From: Chloroflexota bacterium
GTDB taxonomy: Bacteria > Chloroflexota > Anaerolineae > Anaerolineales > UBA11579
Direction: 5' to 3'
Length of the DNA stretch: 43,003 nt
Assembly: GCA_013112575.1 (NCBI GenBank)
Contig: JABFGG010000028.1
Span: 1-43,003 of the forward strand
Made by a program: the position numbers and the translations under genes. Each line of letters begins with the position of its first letter. Within the stretch, counting starts at the first letter, position 1. A model generated the notes under the pieces. That model was not told the origin of the DNA. It saw only the letters and a program-made list of their open reading frames with translations, and made no database searches. This document shows positions 15,354-23,830 of the stretch, piece by piece.

Positions 15354-16034
15354 ATGCCTAACCCTACACAAGCCCTGCAAGTCATTTCCAAGGCAGCCTA
15401 TTTTTCGGGTTTGAAGGAAACCCTCCAACTTAAAATTGCTGGATTAGCGCGACGGCAAGCATATGATGCTGGGGAGACAATTTTCTGGGAAGGAGACGAT
15501 AGCCTGGGCTTGTACATTGTCGAAACAGGCTGGTTAAAAGTGGTCAAATCCTCTCCGGGTGGTAGAGAACAGGTCTTGAACTTTCTGCAGCCAGGGGAAG
15601 TATTTAACGCCTTGAGTGTTTTCACCGGAACCTCTAATCCGGCCACAGTTATTGCCTTAGAGCCAACCATAGTCTGGCTGGTTGATCAGGAGGTCATGCT
15701 CAGTTTATTGGATGACCATCCCCCCCTGGCGCGTGCCGTCATCGAAGACCTGGCTGGCCGGTTGTTGCATATGGTTGCATTAGTTGAAGATGTTTCGCTG
15801 CGCACGGTTGAAGCACGCTTAGCCCGCTTGCTGCTTGAGCAGGCTGGTGATGAAACCATCGACCGGAAACCTTGGGCCACACAGGCGGAAATGGCAGCCC
15901 GGCTGGGAACCGTCCCCGATACCTTGAACCGGGCACTAGGAAAATTAACAGAGCAGGGATTAATTGAAGTTGCCCGACATCAGATCCGTATCCTGGATGC
16001 TGCTGGCCTGGAAGATAAAGCCAACAGTTCCTAG
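15354..16034 (+). CDS. Crp/Fnr-family transcriptional regulator
   Basis: Regulator of 226 aa. Residues about 18-130 form a cNMP-type beta-barrel (ETIFWEGDDSLGLYIVETGWLKV), about 130-160 the dimerisation helix, and about 165-220 a winged HTH with recognition helix TVPDTLNRALGKL. The protein has no cysteine, so it cannot carry an Fnr-type Fe-S cluster; its ligand (NO via heme, cyclic nucleotide, other) is unknown. In the position of the Fnr E-x-x-S-R contacts it has D-T-L-N-R, which predicts an altered site. It precedes a redox operon across a 133-bp gap containing an FNR-spaced palindrome, so it is the likely activator. Confidence 0.9.
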   Translation: MPNPTQALQVISKAAYFSGLKETLQLKIAGLARRQAYDAGETIFWEGDDSLGLYIVETGWLKVVKSSPGGREQVLNFLQPGEVFNALSVFTGTSNPATVIALEPTIVWLVDQEVMLSLLDDHPPLARAVIEDLAGRLLHMVALVEDVSLRTVEARLARLLLEQAGDETIDRKPWATQAEMAARLGTVPDTLNRALGKLTEQGLIEVARHQIRILDAAGLEDKANSS

Positions 16035-16078
16035 TCAGTTAGATTTCCCCAAGTAAATAACAAACAATTCCCCCAAAT

Positions 16079-16119
16079 CGACTTAAGTCGTAGAAATTTT
16101 ATTTCAATCTAAGTATGCT
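16079..16119 (+). promoter_or_regulatory. FNR-spaced palindrome plus -10: putative class II activated promoter
   Basis: The perfect palindrome CGACTTAAGTCG (16079-16090) has the GAC-N4-GTC geometry of Crp/Fnr-superfamily sites. Its centre lies about 41.5 bases before the transcript start expected from TATGCT (16114-16119), the classical class II activator position. No good -35 is visible, which fits activator dependence. Confidence 0.55.
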
Positions 16120-16167
16120 CCTTTTGATGGAGTTACGTCTGCATGTAGGTGTAACCAGGAGTTACTT

Positions 16168-16392
16168 TTGAGAGAATCTGAGACCTCGGAATACCCCGTA
16201 CCGGTGATTGACAATGCCTTGTGCAATGGTTGTGGTTTGTGTGTTCGGGTTTGCCCGGATGATGCTTTGTCGATTGTGAATGGTGTGGCCAAGGTCGTTC
16301 ACCCTGAAGCTTGTGGATATGAAGGCTATTGTGAGCGGGCCTGCCCTGTACAGGGGATCACTCGCTTCTTCCAAATCATTTTCGATCAATAA
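16168..16392 (+). CDS. Small 4Fe-4S ferredoxin
   Basis: Electron carrier of 74 aa from TTG 16168 (GGAG seven bases upstream). The first motif is complete (CNGCGLCVRVCP, about residues 18-29). The second, CGYEGYCERACP (about 51-62), has Glu in the second-Cys position, a variant seen in other bacterial ferredoxins. At least one 4Fe-4S cluster is therefore expected, and a second is uncertain. It is the first gene of an operon with a cytochrome c and a polytopic membrane protein, all with similar GGAGAATTC-type ribosome-binding regions downstream. Confidence 0.88.
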   Translation: MRESETSEYPVPVIDNALCNGCGLCVRVCPDDALSIVNGVAKVVHPEACGYEGYCERACPVQGITRFFQIIFDQ

Positions 16393-16406
16393 AAGGAGAA
16401 TTCGCT

Positions 16407-16859
16407 TTGAAACGATTACTGATTCCAATCCTATTATTTATGTTCGTACTTCTGGGTTGCCAGGCACCGCCTGCTGAATCTATCTCTCAACCCGCAGAGC
16501 AAGAATTAGCGCTTGATCCCGATATAGCAGAACGGCATGACACGGCTATCCCCGAACCCTATGCCGGTACAACCAGTCCGGTCGCTGCAGAGGATGCCTC
16601 TTCAGGTGAGTTATACACCTTGCATTGTGCTGCTTGCCACGGCGACAGTGGCATGGGAGAAGGTCCCGCAGGACAGGTGCTTGACCCGCCTGCCACGGAC
16701 ATAGCAAACACCAGCCAGCTAGTTAGTGACGATTATTTAGTGTGGCGTATCAGTGAAGGTGGTTCATCTTTTGGTACGGCTATGCCAGCCTGGAAGGGAA
16801 CCCTGACCGAAGGCGAAATCTGGAGTCTGGTCAATTATCTGCGCGGATTGTCTCCCTAG
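16407..16859 (+). CDS. Lipoprotein c-type cytochrome, monoheme
   Basis: Protein of 150 aa exported and lipid-anchored: a hydrophobic signal (about residues 5-17) ends in the lipobox VLLGC. After a low-complexity linker a single cytochrome c domain follows, with CAACH (about residue 75) for covalent heme and a Met ligand candidate in TAMPAWKG (about 125). The terminal EIWSLVNYLRGL helix is typical of class I cytochrome c. The start is TTG with AAAAGGAG upstream. It probably exchanges electrons outside the membrane with the membrane protein encoded next. Confidence 0.88.
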   Translation: MKRLLIPILLFMFVLLGCQAPPAESISQPAEQELALDPDIAERHDTAIPEPYAGTTSPVAAEDASSGELYTLHCAACHGDSGMGEGPAGQVLDPPATDIANTSQLVSDDYLVWRISEGGSSFGTAMPAWKGTLTEGEIWSLVNYLRGLSP

Positions 16860-16951
16860 TGACAGTGGCTCATATTTTGCTTTTCCATTTTTTTTAACCG
16901 GTTGACTGAAACCGTATTGCGGGCTAACCAATTTCACAAGAAGGAGAATTC

Positions 16952-18202
16952 ATGACTAAACCCTATTTTTTGATGGCATTTCTATATCTGGTACTGGCTG
17001 TTTTGACAGCGTTCGATGCTGCTTTCACCAGCTTTACACTACTCCCCTGGTTCAACGGGCTGAAATGGCTGCGCGTTCATTTCATCACTCTTGGTGTGGT
17101 GACCCAGGTGATATTTGGACTACTTCCTGGTCTGGTGGCAATCCGCGTCGGACGACCTCGCCCGACTTTTCGTTGGGATATCTGGGCCACGCTCAATGTA
17201 GGTATGATCGTATTGTTGATCAGTATCCCCATGATAAATACATATATGATTTTCACAGGTGGAACCCTGATCTTCATTGCAACCCTGCTGCTGGGTTTAC
17301 AACTGTATGGAATACGCAAGCAAGCTGAAGGACAACCGCCTTCAGGCCCGGAAAATGCTGGGGTGGGGCGTAAGTTCTATCTGGCCGGGTTAACCTATTT
17401 CTTGTTCGGGATCATTGTTGGCACCGGGTTATGGCTGGGATGGAGCAATATCCTGCGCATCAGTGTTCCGATTGAGGTCCACATCCATGCCAATAATTGG
17501 GGGCTGATGGCACTGGTTTTTTCTGGGTTGCTTGTGGATTTGTATCCCCGCTTTACGGGACGATCGCTGGCCTGGCCACGATCCGTCACTCCGATATTCT
17601 GGATGATGAACCTGGGGGCGCTTGGACTGGTCCTGGGCCCGTGGTTTGCCAGTTTGTACTTCACTGTCCCCGGCCTGGTTTTGCACCTGAGCGCGACGAT
17701 CTGGTTATTGCTGAATATCATCAAACCGTTGTGGCAAGACCGTGCTGCCTGGACACCCGGAATGCGACATTTGGTACTTTCATACGTATGGTTCCTGGCG
17801 CCTGTTATGGTGGCTCCCATGATCATTCTGGGGGTGCCCGGCTTCCCCGGAGCAGGCATTGAACAAAATGCGCCGCAGGCTTTGATCTATGGTTGGGTGC
17901 TGCAATTTGGCTATGCCCTCCTGCCATTCTTGTTCCGGCGAGCATTTCAGCCAGACGCTGTGCCTCGATTGGGTGGATCCGTTTTTAGCCTGATCACGGT
18001 CAATTTGGGCGGGCTTTTCTTGTGGGCCAGTATTTTTATTTTGCCCTACGCGGAATTGTTACATGGCATTGCCTATGCACTGTGGGCTGTTTCGATCTTG
18101 CCGATCGCAGCAGAAATATGGCAAATCGTGAGAGATGGCCTTGCCAGACTTGAAACGGCCGAGTTTGCTGCGGAATTCAGCAAAGCTTCATCTGCAGACT
18201 AA
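16952..18202 (+). CDS. Heme-copper oxidase subunit I-like / NnrS-like polytopic membrane protein
   Basis: Membrane protein of 416 aa with about 11-12 hydrophobic segments. It contains six histidines, several at conserved-looking helix positions: LRVHFITLGVV (about residue 43), VEVHIHANNWG followed by LLVDLYPRFTGR (about 177), VLHLSATIW (about 247) and LLHGIAYALW (about 369). The HIHANNWG...YPRFTGR pattern resembles the HxHxxxLG...YxxxPxxxGR pattern of cbb3/NorB-like and NnrS-like proteins. It is shorter than CcoN or NorB and lacks an obvious full oxidase signature. It follows a ferredoxin and a lipoprotein cytochrome c. A role in NO handling or quinol/cytochrome c electron flow is inference. 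Confidence 0.62.
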   Translation: MTKPYFLMAFLYLVLAVLTAFDAAFTSFTLLPWFNGLKWLRVHFITLGVVTQVIFGLLPGLVAIRVGRPRPTFRWDIWATLNVGMIVLLISIPMINTYMIFTGGTLIFIATLLLGLQLYGIRKQAEGQPPSGPENAGVGRKFYLAGLTYFLFGIIVGTGLWLGWSNILRISVPIEVHIHANNWGLMALVFSGLLVDLYPRFTGRSLAWPRSVTPIFWMMNLGALGLVLGPWFASLYFTVPGLVLHLSATIWLLLNIIKPLWQDRAAWTPGMRHLVLSYVWFLAPVMVAPMIILGVPGFPGAGIEQNAPQALIYGWVLQFGYALLPFLFRRAFQPDAVPRLGGSVFSLITVNLGGLFLWASIFILPYAELLHGIAYALWAVSILPIAAEIWQIVRDGLARLETAEFAAEFSKASSAD

Positions 18203-18257
18203 AGCACGTAATAATGAATTTACAGTAAGGGGATAAATAAAACGTCGAATATAACAA

Positions 18258-18303
18258 GGACCCTCCTGGCAAAATTACCAGACTTGCCAGGGGGTCCCTT
18301 TTT
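18258..18303 (+). terminator. Intrinsic terminator of the ferredoxin/cytochrome operon
   Basis: Outer GGACCC/GGGTCC and inner CCTGGCAA/TTGCCAGG pairs form a long stem with one bulge, followed by CTTTTT. It also ends just before the convergent dehydrogenase gene. Confidence 0.85.
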
Positions 18304-18316
18304 GTCTAAATTCAAT

Positions 18317-19216
18317 TCAATCGTCCAATAGTGTTTCGTTGGCCAGCACTTCAAGGACGCCAACTACCGCTGAATTATCCAATTCCTCCATACCCAGTTC
18401 GAGCATGGCGTTAAATAATTGTGTATTGGCCGAAGCAGAAGGTAGCGGCATGCCATATTCCCGGGCAGTATCCATGACGATGCCTAAATCTTTGGCCTGC
18501 ATGTAAGCTTTGAACCCCGGCTGGCGATTGCCTGCAAAAAGGTTGGGTGGTTTGACATCCAAAGTCCAGCATTGGGCCGCGCCGCCTTTGATGGCCTCGA
18601 CGACTTTTTCCGGGTCTGTGCCTGTTTTGCGGGCAAATATAAGTAATTCTCCCATGGCGGCCATTTGTGCAGCCACCATGATCTGGTTGCAGCATTTTGC
18701 TACCTGGCCTGCGCCAGCTTCCCCAATTAGAGTGATGCTTTTGCCAATGGCTTCAAAGGCGGGCATGGCCTTTTCAAGTGCCTCGGCAGGACCGCCAACC
18801 ATGATGGTGAGCGTGCCTTTTTGTGCCCCAATGTCACCACCACTAACAGGGGCATCCAGGGTTTGCACGCCTTTTTCACCCAGTTTTTCGGCAATAAGGC
18901 GGGCAGTGGCCGGTTTGATGGTGGAGTTATCCACCAGTATTAAGCCCTTGTGTGCGCCTTCAATGATGCCTTCTGGGCCTAAAACAACAAGCTCCACGTC
19001 AGGGGAATCAGGCAAATTGATGAAAACCACATCAACCTGTTCGGCGACTTCCTTGGGTGAATGGGCCTCTTTTGCACCAGCTTTCACGAGTTCTTTGACT
19101 GCTTCGCGGCTGCGATTGTGCACTACCAGGGGAAACCCGGCTTTGAGCAGATTGTGCGCCATTGGTTTGCCCATTAAACCCAACCCGATGTAGCCTATGC
19201 GTAAGTCAGTTGCCAT
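18317..19216 (-). CDS. NAD(P)-dependent beta-hydroxyacid dehydrogenase (3-hydroxyisobutyrate dehydrogenase family)
   Basis: Cytosolic oxidoreductase of 299 aa in the GarR/MmsB family. It has an N-terminal Rossmann motif GYIGLGLMGKPMAHNL (about residues 7-22), the DAPVSGGDIGAQKGTL substrate-binding motif (about 118-133), and the catalytic Lys in GAGQVAKCCNQ (about 171). The C-terminal domain is all-helical with KDLGIVMDTA. Candidate substrates are 3-hydroxyisobutyrate, tartronate semialdehyde or a related acid; the sequence does not decide. The start at 19216 is preceded by GGAG six bases upstream; an ATG four codons earlier is less likely. Confidence 0.9.
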   Translation of the reverse strand: MATDLRIGYIGLGLMGKPMAHNLLKAGFPLVVHNRSREAVKELVKAGAKEAHSPKEVAEQVDVVFINLPDSPDVELVVLGPEGIIEGAHKGLILVDNSTIKPATARLIAEKLGEKGVQTLDAPVSGGDIGAQKGTLTIMVGGPAEALEKAMPAFEAIGKSITLIGEAGAGQVAKCCNQIMVAAQMAAMGELLIFARKTGTDPEKVVEAIKGGAAQCWTLDVKPPNLFAGNRQPGFKAYMQAKDLGIVMDTAREYGMPLPSASANTQLFNAMLELGMEELDNSAVVGVLEVLANETLLDD

Positions 19217-19444
19217 GCGTAACTCCAAATGTTATTGAATTTAGAGTATTATAGTTGTCGAAGCACATATTAAGGAAGTCCTACAGTACGTTCGAGGGAT
19301 TTTCTTGACTACCTGATTTACGTTATTGTAAGTTGGGTGATTAGGTATGAAGTTGAATCGTTTGACCCCCAATCTGGTACTATATTTGGTACAAGATTTG
19401 CATTACTTGAAGCGAATCTTAAGCGCGTTTGTAGAGAGGCAGGA

Positions 19445-21322
19445 ATGATCCTCAAAGCCGCGCAAGTTCGCAGTTACAAGAATATCTATGACTCCGAGCT
19501 TGTGCCCATAGAATCCGACATCACTTGTATGATCGGCAAAAATGAAAGCGGAAAATCGGCCTTTTTAGAGGCCTTGTACCGCTTAAACCCCCTGCCCTCC
19601 GGCACACGCATGAACTTCGACCAGTTGCGCGACTATCCCCGCCGTTTACGGGGTACGGGTAGCCTTGAATTGAGCGGGGTACGCCCCATTGAAGCTGTTT
19701 TTGAACTTGAAAACGAAGATATTGACGAATTGGAAAAAATCTTTGGCTCTGGTATTTTGCGTTCGCGCATGGTCACCATGGCACGAGATTATGAGAACCG
19801 CCCCTTGATGGGTGTAGACATCAATGAACATGCCTTCGTCAAGCATGTTATCAAGACTTTCCGGCTGCACATCACCTTACCAGATTCGATCGACACTGTC
19901 GCTAAACTGAAAACCAAATTGGAATCCATGACCGAGAAAACCCCGGCGGTACAGCGTTTGCTGGGACATCTGGAAATGCTCGACCTGCGTGCCCAGGTAC
20001 GGGAAATGGTCGTGGAGCGAGTACCGCGTTTCCTTTATTTCAGTGAATACAGCGCCCTGCCTGGACGTATTTCGATCCCCCACGTTTTGGGTTCCCCGGA
20101 AACGCGCCTGAGCAATCGCGAACGTACGGCGCTGGCCCTCTTGCGGCAGGGTGGCATGATCTCGGTCAACTTCCCTAAGGCCGAATATGAAGCGCGCCGT
20201 GCTGTGCTTGAGTCGGCGGCGGCACGCATTACAGACGAGATATTCGAGTTCTGGAGCCAGAACCATAACCTGCGGGTTGATTTTGACCTGGACTTCGGCG
20301 CGCCGCCGGAAAACGGTAAATCCCCACCTTTCCTTGACATCCGCATCTGGAATGATCAGCACCGCGTATCGCTTAAGTTCGACGAGCGCTCCGATGGTTT
20401 TGTGTGGTTCTTCTCTTTCCTGGTGTTCTTCTCCGAGTTCCGTCTTTCTAAGAAACGCATGATCGTATTGTTGGATGAACCAGGCGTGGGTTTGCATGCC
20501 CTGGCCCAGGCAGACCTGATGCGCTTCATGGAACGACGTCTGACGCCCAATCACCAGATCGTGTACACCACTCACTCACCGTTCATGATGAAAGCCTCCA
20601 ATCTGAAACGCGTGCGCTTTGTGGAAGATCGCGATAGTGTGGGCACCAAGGTCACCACTAATATGAACAACGCCAGCACGGAGACGGTTTACCCACTGCA
20701 GGCTGCGATGGACCAGGAAATGTCCCAAGAGATGATCGTGGGGCGCAACAGCCTCATCGTGGAGAACCCCTCCGATATTCTTTACCTGCAAGTAATCAGC
20801 TCATTTTTGCGGCAGAGAGGCCGCGTCGGTCTGGATGAGCGCTGGGAATTGTTACCGGCCGGTAGTATCAAGAACCTGCCATCATTTGTCTCTATGATGC
20901 AGAATGGTTCCAAGCCAGCCGTGTTGTATAACGTCAACCCGGAAGCGCGCCAGACGGTTGATCAGTTGGTAACACGTGGCTTATTGCCGCAGGCCAACAT
21001 TTTGCCAGTGACTCTGGTCAATGGCCATAAACACGGTGACTTGGAAGATGTTTTTGATCCTTACTTCTTCCTCACGCTATTGCGAGGCGCGGAGATTGCC
21101 GATATCAAAGACCCGGACCTGCCGCCTGGCGAACGCATAGTGCGGCGCGTTGAGGGTGCTTTGGGCAAGAAACTCAATCGCTTCCAACCTGCATCACATC
21201 TTATGCGAGAACAGGCCATGCTGCTGGAAGTGATGAGCGATGAAACCTTGGATCGTTTTGAAAAACTTTTCCAGCGCATCAACCAATTGGTCGAACGCTC
21301 AGAACCTTTACCTACCCCATAA
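19445..21322 (+). CDS. OLD-family ATPase with C-terminal TOPRIM domain (degenerate)
   Basis: Protein of about 625 aa related to OLD (overcoming lysogenization defect) nucleases and SMC/RecF-type ATPases. It has Walker A CMIGKNESGKSAFLEAL (about residues 29-45), a helical insert, the ABC-type Walker B MIVLLDEPGVGLH (about 340), and an H-loop TTHSPFMM (about 378). The TOPRIM-like C-terminus keeps LIVENPSD (about 437) and LEDVFDPYFF (about 533), but has N-V-N where the metal-binding Asp-x-Asp is expected (AVLYNVNPEA). It may be an ATPase without nuclease activity. ATG 19445 is preferred to GTG 19337 because homologous ATPases begin just before the first beta strand. It overlaps the convergent gene by 11 bases. 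Confidence 0.8.
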   Translation: MILKAAQVRSYKNIYDSELVPIESDITCMIGKNESGKSAFLEALYRLNPLPSGTRMNFDQLRDYPRRLRGTGSLELSGVRPIEAVFELENEDIDELEKIFGSGILRSRMVTMARDYENRPLMGVDINEHAFVKHVIKTFRLHITLPDSIDTVAKLKTKLESMTEKTPAVQRLLGHLEMLDLRAQVREMVVERVPRFLYFSEYSALPGRISIPHVLGSPETRLSNRERTALALLRQGGMISVNFPKAEYEARRAVLESAAARITDEIFEFWSQNHNLRVDFDLDFGAPPENGKSPPFLDIRIWNDQHRVSLKFDERSDGFVWFFSFLVFFSEFRLSKKRMIVLLDEPGVGLHALAQADLMRFMERRLTPNHQIVYTTHSPFMMKASNLKRVRFVEDRDSVGTKVTTNMNNASTETVYPLQAAMDQEMSQEMIVGRNSLIVENPSDILYLQVISSFLRQRGRVGLDERWELLPAGSIKNLPSFVSMMQNGSKPAVLYNVNPEARQTVDQLVTRGLLPQANILPVTLVNGHKHGDLEDVFDPYFFLTLLRGAEIADIKDPDLPPGERIVRRVEGALGKKLNRFQPASHLMREQAMLLEVMSDETLDRFEKLFQRINQLVERSEPLPTP

Positions 21323-22286
21323 CGGTTATAGCGTTTACCCCCTCTACATCCTCAAATGCATACATCCAATCAAGCGTCTCAAGCGAGGCTGTTAGCACAC
21401 ACCCATTATCGAGTACGGCATATAAGTTATCCCCTGCTTGTGTAAAATGTTCAACCATTGTCTTCGGCCAGGGAACATCCAGGTTGCCTGACCCATTTTG
21501 CCAACTGGTCCCACCATCGTGGCTGGTTTCAATGCGGCCTATTGAACCGACGTAATCGGCTGGCCCGAAGATAATGTGTTGTGGGTTTTCGGGGTCTAGC
21601 CACAGGCTACGGCAATAACAGCGATACAGGTTCTCCCAATTCTCGCCGCCGTTGTATGAGCGAAACAACCCGCCTCCCGTGGCAGCAAAAACGAGATCAG
21701 GGTTTTGGGGATGCACGGCGACATCATACACGTCCGCGTGCACCTGGCCTTTGGCAGGGGAGCTGCGGCTTGGCACACCGCTACTGCCACCAGCGAGTTG
21801 CCAGGTCTTGCCTGCATCATCCGAACGTAGTATCCCGCCCACTTCCACGGCAGCATAGAGGCGATGGCCGTTAAATGTAAGTCCCCTGACCGCTCCGGCG
21901 CCTGGCGAATAAGGCAGACGCCACCCGTGTTGCTCGCGCAAATCGGCCACTTCAGGCTGGTCTCGCCAACTCTCGGCACCGTCTGTTGAAATAAAAATGC
22001 CAGCTGGCTCTGTGCCTGCTACTTCGAAGTCCGAAATATCGGGATGGTAGGCCAGCCAGCGTATGTAAGCTTGATCCAAACCCTCATTCACAAAACGCCA
22101 GGTTTCGCCTCCATCGTTTGAGCGTTGTACCCCCTGGCGCGATCCCACCAGGATCACTCCTTCACGGGCAATCACACTGGTTAAAATCTGTTCAGGCAAT
22201 ACTGTTCTATAATCACGTGTGTTTTCTGCCAGTGACTGGACAATAACGAGGCCATTCCTGGTCGCCAGAAGAATAATATTTTCCAT
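21312..22286 (-). CDS. Asp-box (BNR/sortilin-like) beta-propeller protein
   Basis: Protein of 324 aa with at least five Asp-box repeats: SNDGGETWRF, STDGAESWRD, SDDAGKTWQL, SYNGGENWEN and SHDGGTSWQN. These mark a propeller related to plant HCF136/photosystem II assembly-factor-like and sialidase/sortilin folds. No signal peptide or membrane segment is visible, so it is probably cytoplasmic. Function is unknown. The 3' end overlaps that of the OLD-like ATPase by 11 bases on the opposite strand. No Shine-Dalgarno sequence precedes the start at 22286. Confidence 0.8.
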   Translation of the reverse strand: MENIILLATRNGLVIVQSLAENTRDYRTVLPEQILTSVIAREGVILVGSRQGVQRSNDGGETWRFVNEGLDQAYIRWLAYHPDISDFEVAGTEPAGIFISTDGAESWRDQPEVADLREQHGWRLPYSPGAGAVRGLTFNGHRLYAAVEVGGILRSDDAGKTWQLAGGSSGVPSRSSPAKGQVHADVYDVAVHPQNPDLVFAATGGGLFRSYNGGENWENLYRCYCRSLWLDPENPQHIIFGPADYVGSIGRIETSHDGGTSWQNGSGNLDVPWPKTMVEHFTQAGDNLYAVLDNGCVLTASLETLDWMYAFEDVEGVNAITVMG

Positions 22287-22361
22287 CAGTTAAATTCTAT
22301 AAGAAGGCTCTTCCAAAGAAACCGAACTTCAGGATGGTAGTTGCCGTACTTCCGTACAGGT

Positions 22362-23690
22362 TTATCTCTCTGTCTGGATTCGTCCCCTGGAAATCCACCA
22401 CAGTAGCCAGAGGATGATACCCCCGATCAGGAATGGGGCCGTTGACCCTAAAAATTGGAAAGTGAAACCCATCAAGAGCGGTGTAATGGCATTGGCTGCA
22501 CTGAAGAAGGAGGCTGAAATGCCTAATGTGCCGCCTACCTCGTCTGGGGCTACCTGTTTGGTCAGCATACTGTTAATAGAGGGTTGCAGCACGCCTCCGC
22601 CGATAGCAGCAGGAATAGTTGCAACCAATAGCCAACCAAGACCCAGCCAACCGTTGTTATCGTCGCTGGGAAGCCCTACCTGTATGTTTTGCTCAACGGT
22701 TGTTTGACTGCTCAATTCTTTCTCAAGCGCAGTTTTAGAATATCCTGGTGGGGGCTGTTCCGGGGTGATAGACGTCAATACAAGACCCAATCCCAGTACA
22801 GATAATCCCATCAAGATTACCCAACGGTCCCCAAAACGGCGGCTCCAGCGCCCCACAAAGCCCCCTTGCACAGCCACGATGATTATGCCAGCAAATACAA
22901 ACAAGGCGGCGTTGTTGGCGGCATTCATGCCCAACCGGTTAAGGGTGAATAGCGCCAAAAAGTTTTCGTAGCCCCCAAAAGCAAATTGTTGGGCAAACAT
23001 CAGGATCAGCAAAAATCCAACCTGTGGTTTGCGGATGGCTTCCAGCATCGAGGCCAATCCCACGGAAGCTGCTTGTTTTCCCTGACCGCGTTTTTCTACC
23101 GGTAGTGTTTCTTCTAGCCAGAAATAGGTTAGCAGAATGGAAGCCAATGAGAAGGCGGCGGCCACAAATGCGACCAGCGGATAATTGTTGTTACTCAGAG
23201 CCAAAACTGTGAATGCGATAATCGGACCAACAATAAAACCAAGGCCAAAGGCGGCTCCGATCAGGCCCAGGCCCTGCGTACGGTTCTTCTCCGTGGTGCT
23301 ATCGGTGATGACGGCCTGCGCGGTAGCGATGTTGGCCCCGGAAATGCCATCAATAATGCGTGAGAGGAAGATCATCCAAAGGGCGTTTGAAAAACCCAGA
23401 ATGATAAAACCAGTCAGCGTACCGATCTGGCTGATGATGAGCACGGGGCGACGTCCAACCCGATCTGAAATACGCCCTAATATGGGTGCACCAATGAACT
23501 GCATCAAGGGATAAGCAGCGCCGATAGCGCCGATTATATAAGGTGCGGCTCCAAAAGTGGCGGCGTAGAAGGGGAGCATGGGGATGATGATCGTCAGACC
23601 CAGTAAGTCGATAAAGACGATCACGAATACCGGGAGGATCTTTTTGATATCTAGTTTTTCTTTGTTGGCTGGAGCTTCATTGTCAGACAT
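22362..23690 (-). CDS. Major facilitator superfamily (DHA1/TetA-like) drug exporter
   Basis: Inner-membrane proton antiporter of 442 aa with 12 predicted helices. Motif A GRISDRVGRRPV (loop 2-3, about residue 75) and the motif-C region GFIVGPIIAF (helix 5, about 152) place it with 12-helix drug antiporters of the tetracycline-resistance/multidrug group. The D-L-L-G segment in helix 1 is also typical of this group. The substrate cannot be read from sequence. Its start has GAGGG at good spacing. It is divergent from the LitR/CarH-type regulator across 140 bp, so it could be co-regulated. Confidence 0.88.
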   Translation of the reverse strand: MSDNEAPANKEKLDIKKILPVFVIVFIDLLGLTIIIPMLPFYAATFGAAPYIIGAIGAAYPLMQFIGAPILGRISDRVGRRPVLIISQIGTLTGFIILGFSNALWMIFLSRIIDGISGANIATAQAVITDSTTEKNRTQGLGLIGAAFGLGFIVGPIIAFTVLALSNNNYPLVAFVAAAFSLASILLTYFWLEETLPVEKRGQGKQAASVGLASMLEAIRKPQVGFLLILMFAQQFAFGGYENFLALFTLNRLGMNAANNAALFVFAGIIIVAVQGGFVGRWSRRFGDRWVILMGLSVLGLGLVLTSITPEQPPPGYSKTALEKELSSQTTVEQNIQVGLPSDDNNGWLGLGWLLVATIPAAIGGGVLQPSINSMLTKQVAPDEVGGTLGISASFFSAANAITPLLMGFTFQFLGSTAPFLIGGIILWLLWWISRGRIQTER

Positions 23691-23754
23691 GCTTCCCTCG
23701 AGAATTCAGATTGTTGGCCTTGAAAAAAGGGACCAATTATGTCTAAAATAAATA

Positions 23755-23794
23755 TAGACAAAATATTGACAAAATACAAACAGGATAGTATGAT
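23755..23794 (+). promoter_or_regulatory. LitR/CarH-type promoter with 11-bp phased operator repeats
   Basis: A consensus TTGACA (23766-23771) and TATGAT (23789-23794) are 17 bp apart. Exactly 11 bp before the TTGACA is TAGACA (23755-23760), and 11 bp after its start is CAAACA (23777-23782). This gives three phased copies of a T/C-N-N-ACA element overlapping the -35. CarH from Thermus binds 11-bp direct repeats with a T-N-N-ACA core that overlap its own promoter, so autorepression is predicted. Confidence 0.65.
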
Positions 23795-23830
23795 TGGTCA
23801 ACTTTCACTACCGACTGGACATTGCAAATC

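Noticed and set aside
16320..16352. Loss of a ferredoxin cluster (Glu in place of the second Cys of motif 2)
   Set aside because: This Cys-x5-Cys variant occurs in other bacterial ferredoxins, so it is noted in the annotation but not claimed as unusual.
19877..20575. Long minus-strand frame of 232 codons
   Set aside because: It is antisense to the OLD-like ATPase, whose Walker motifs are intact; no family resemblance was seen.
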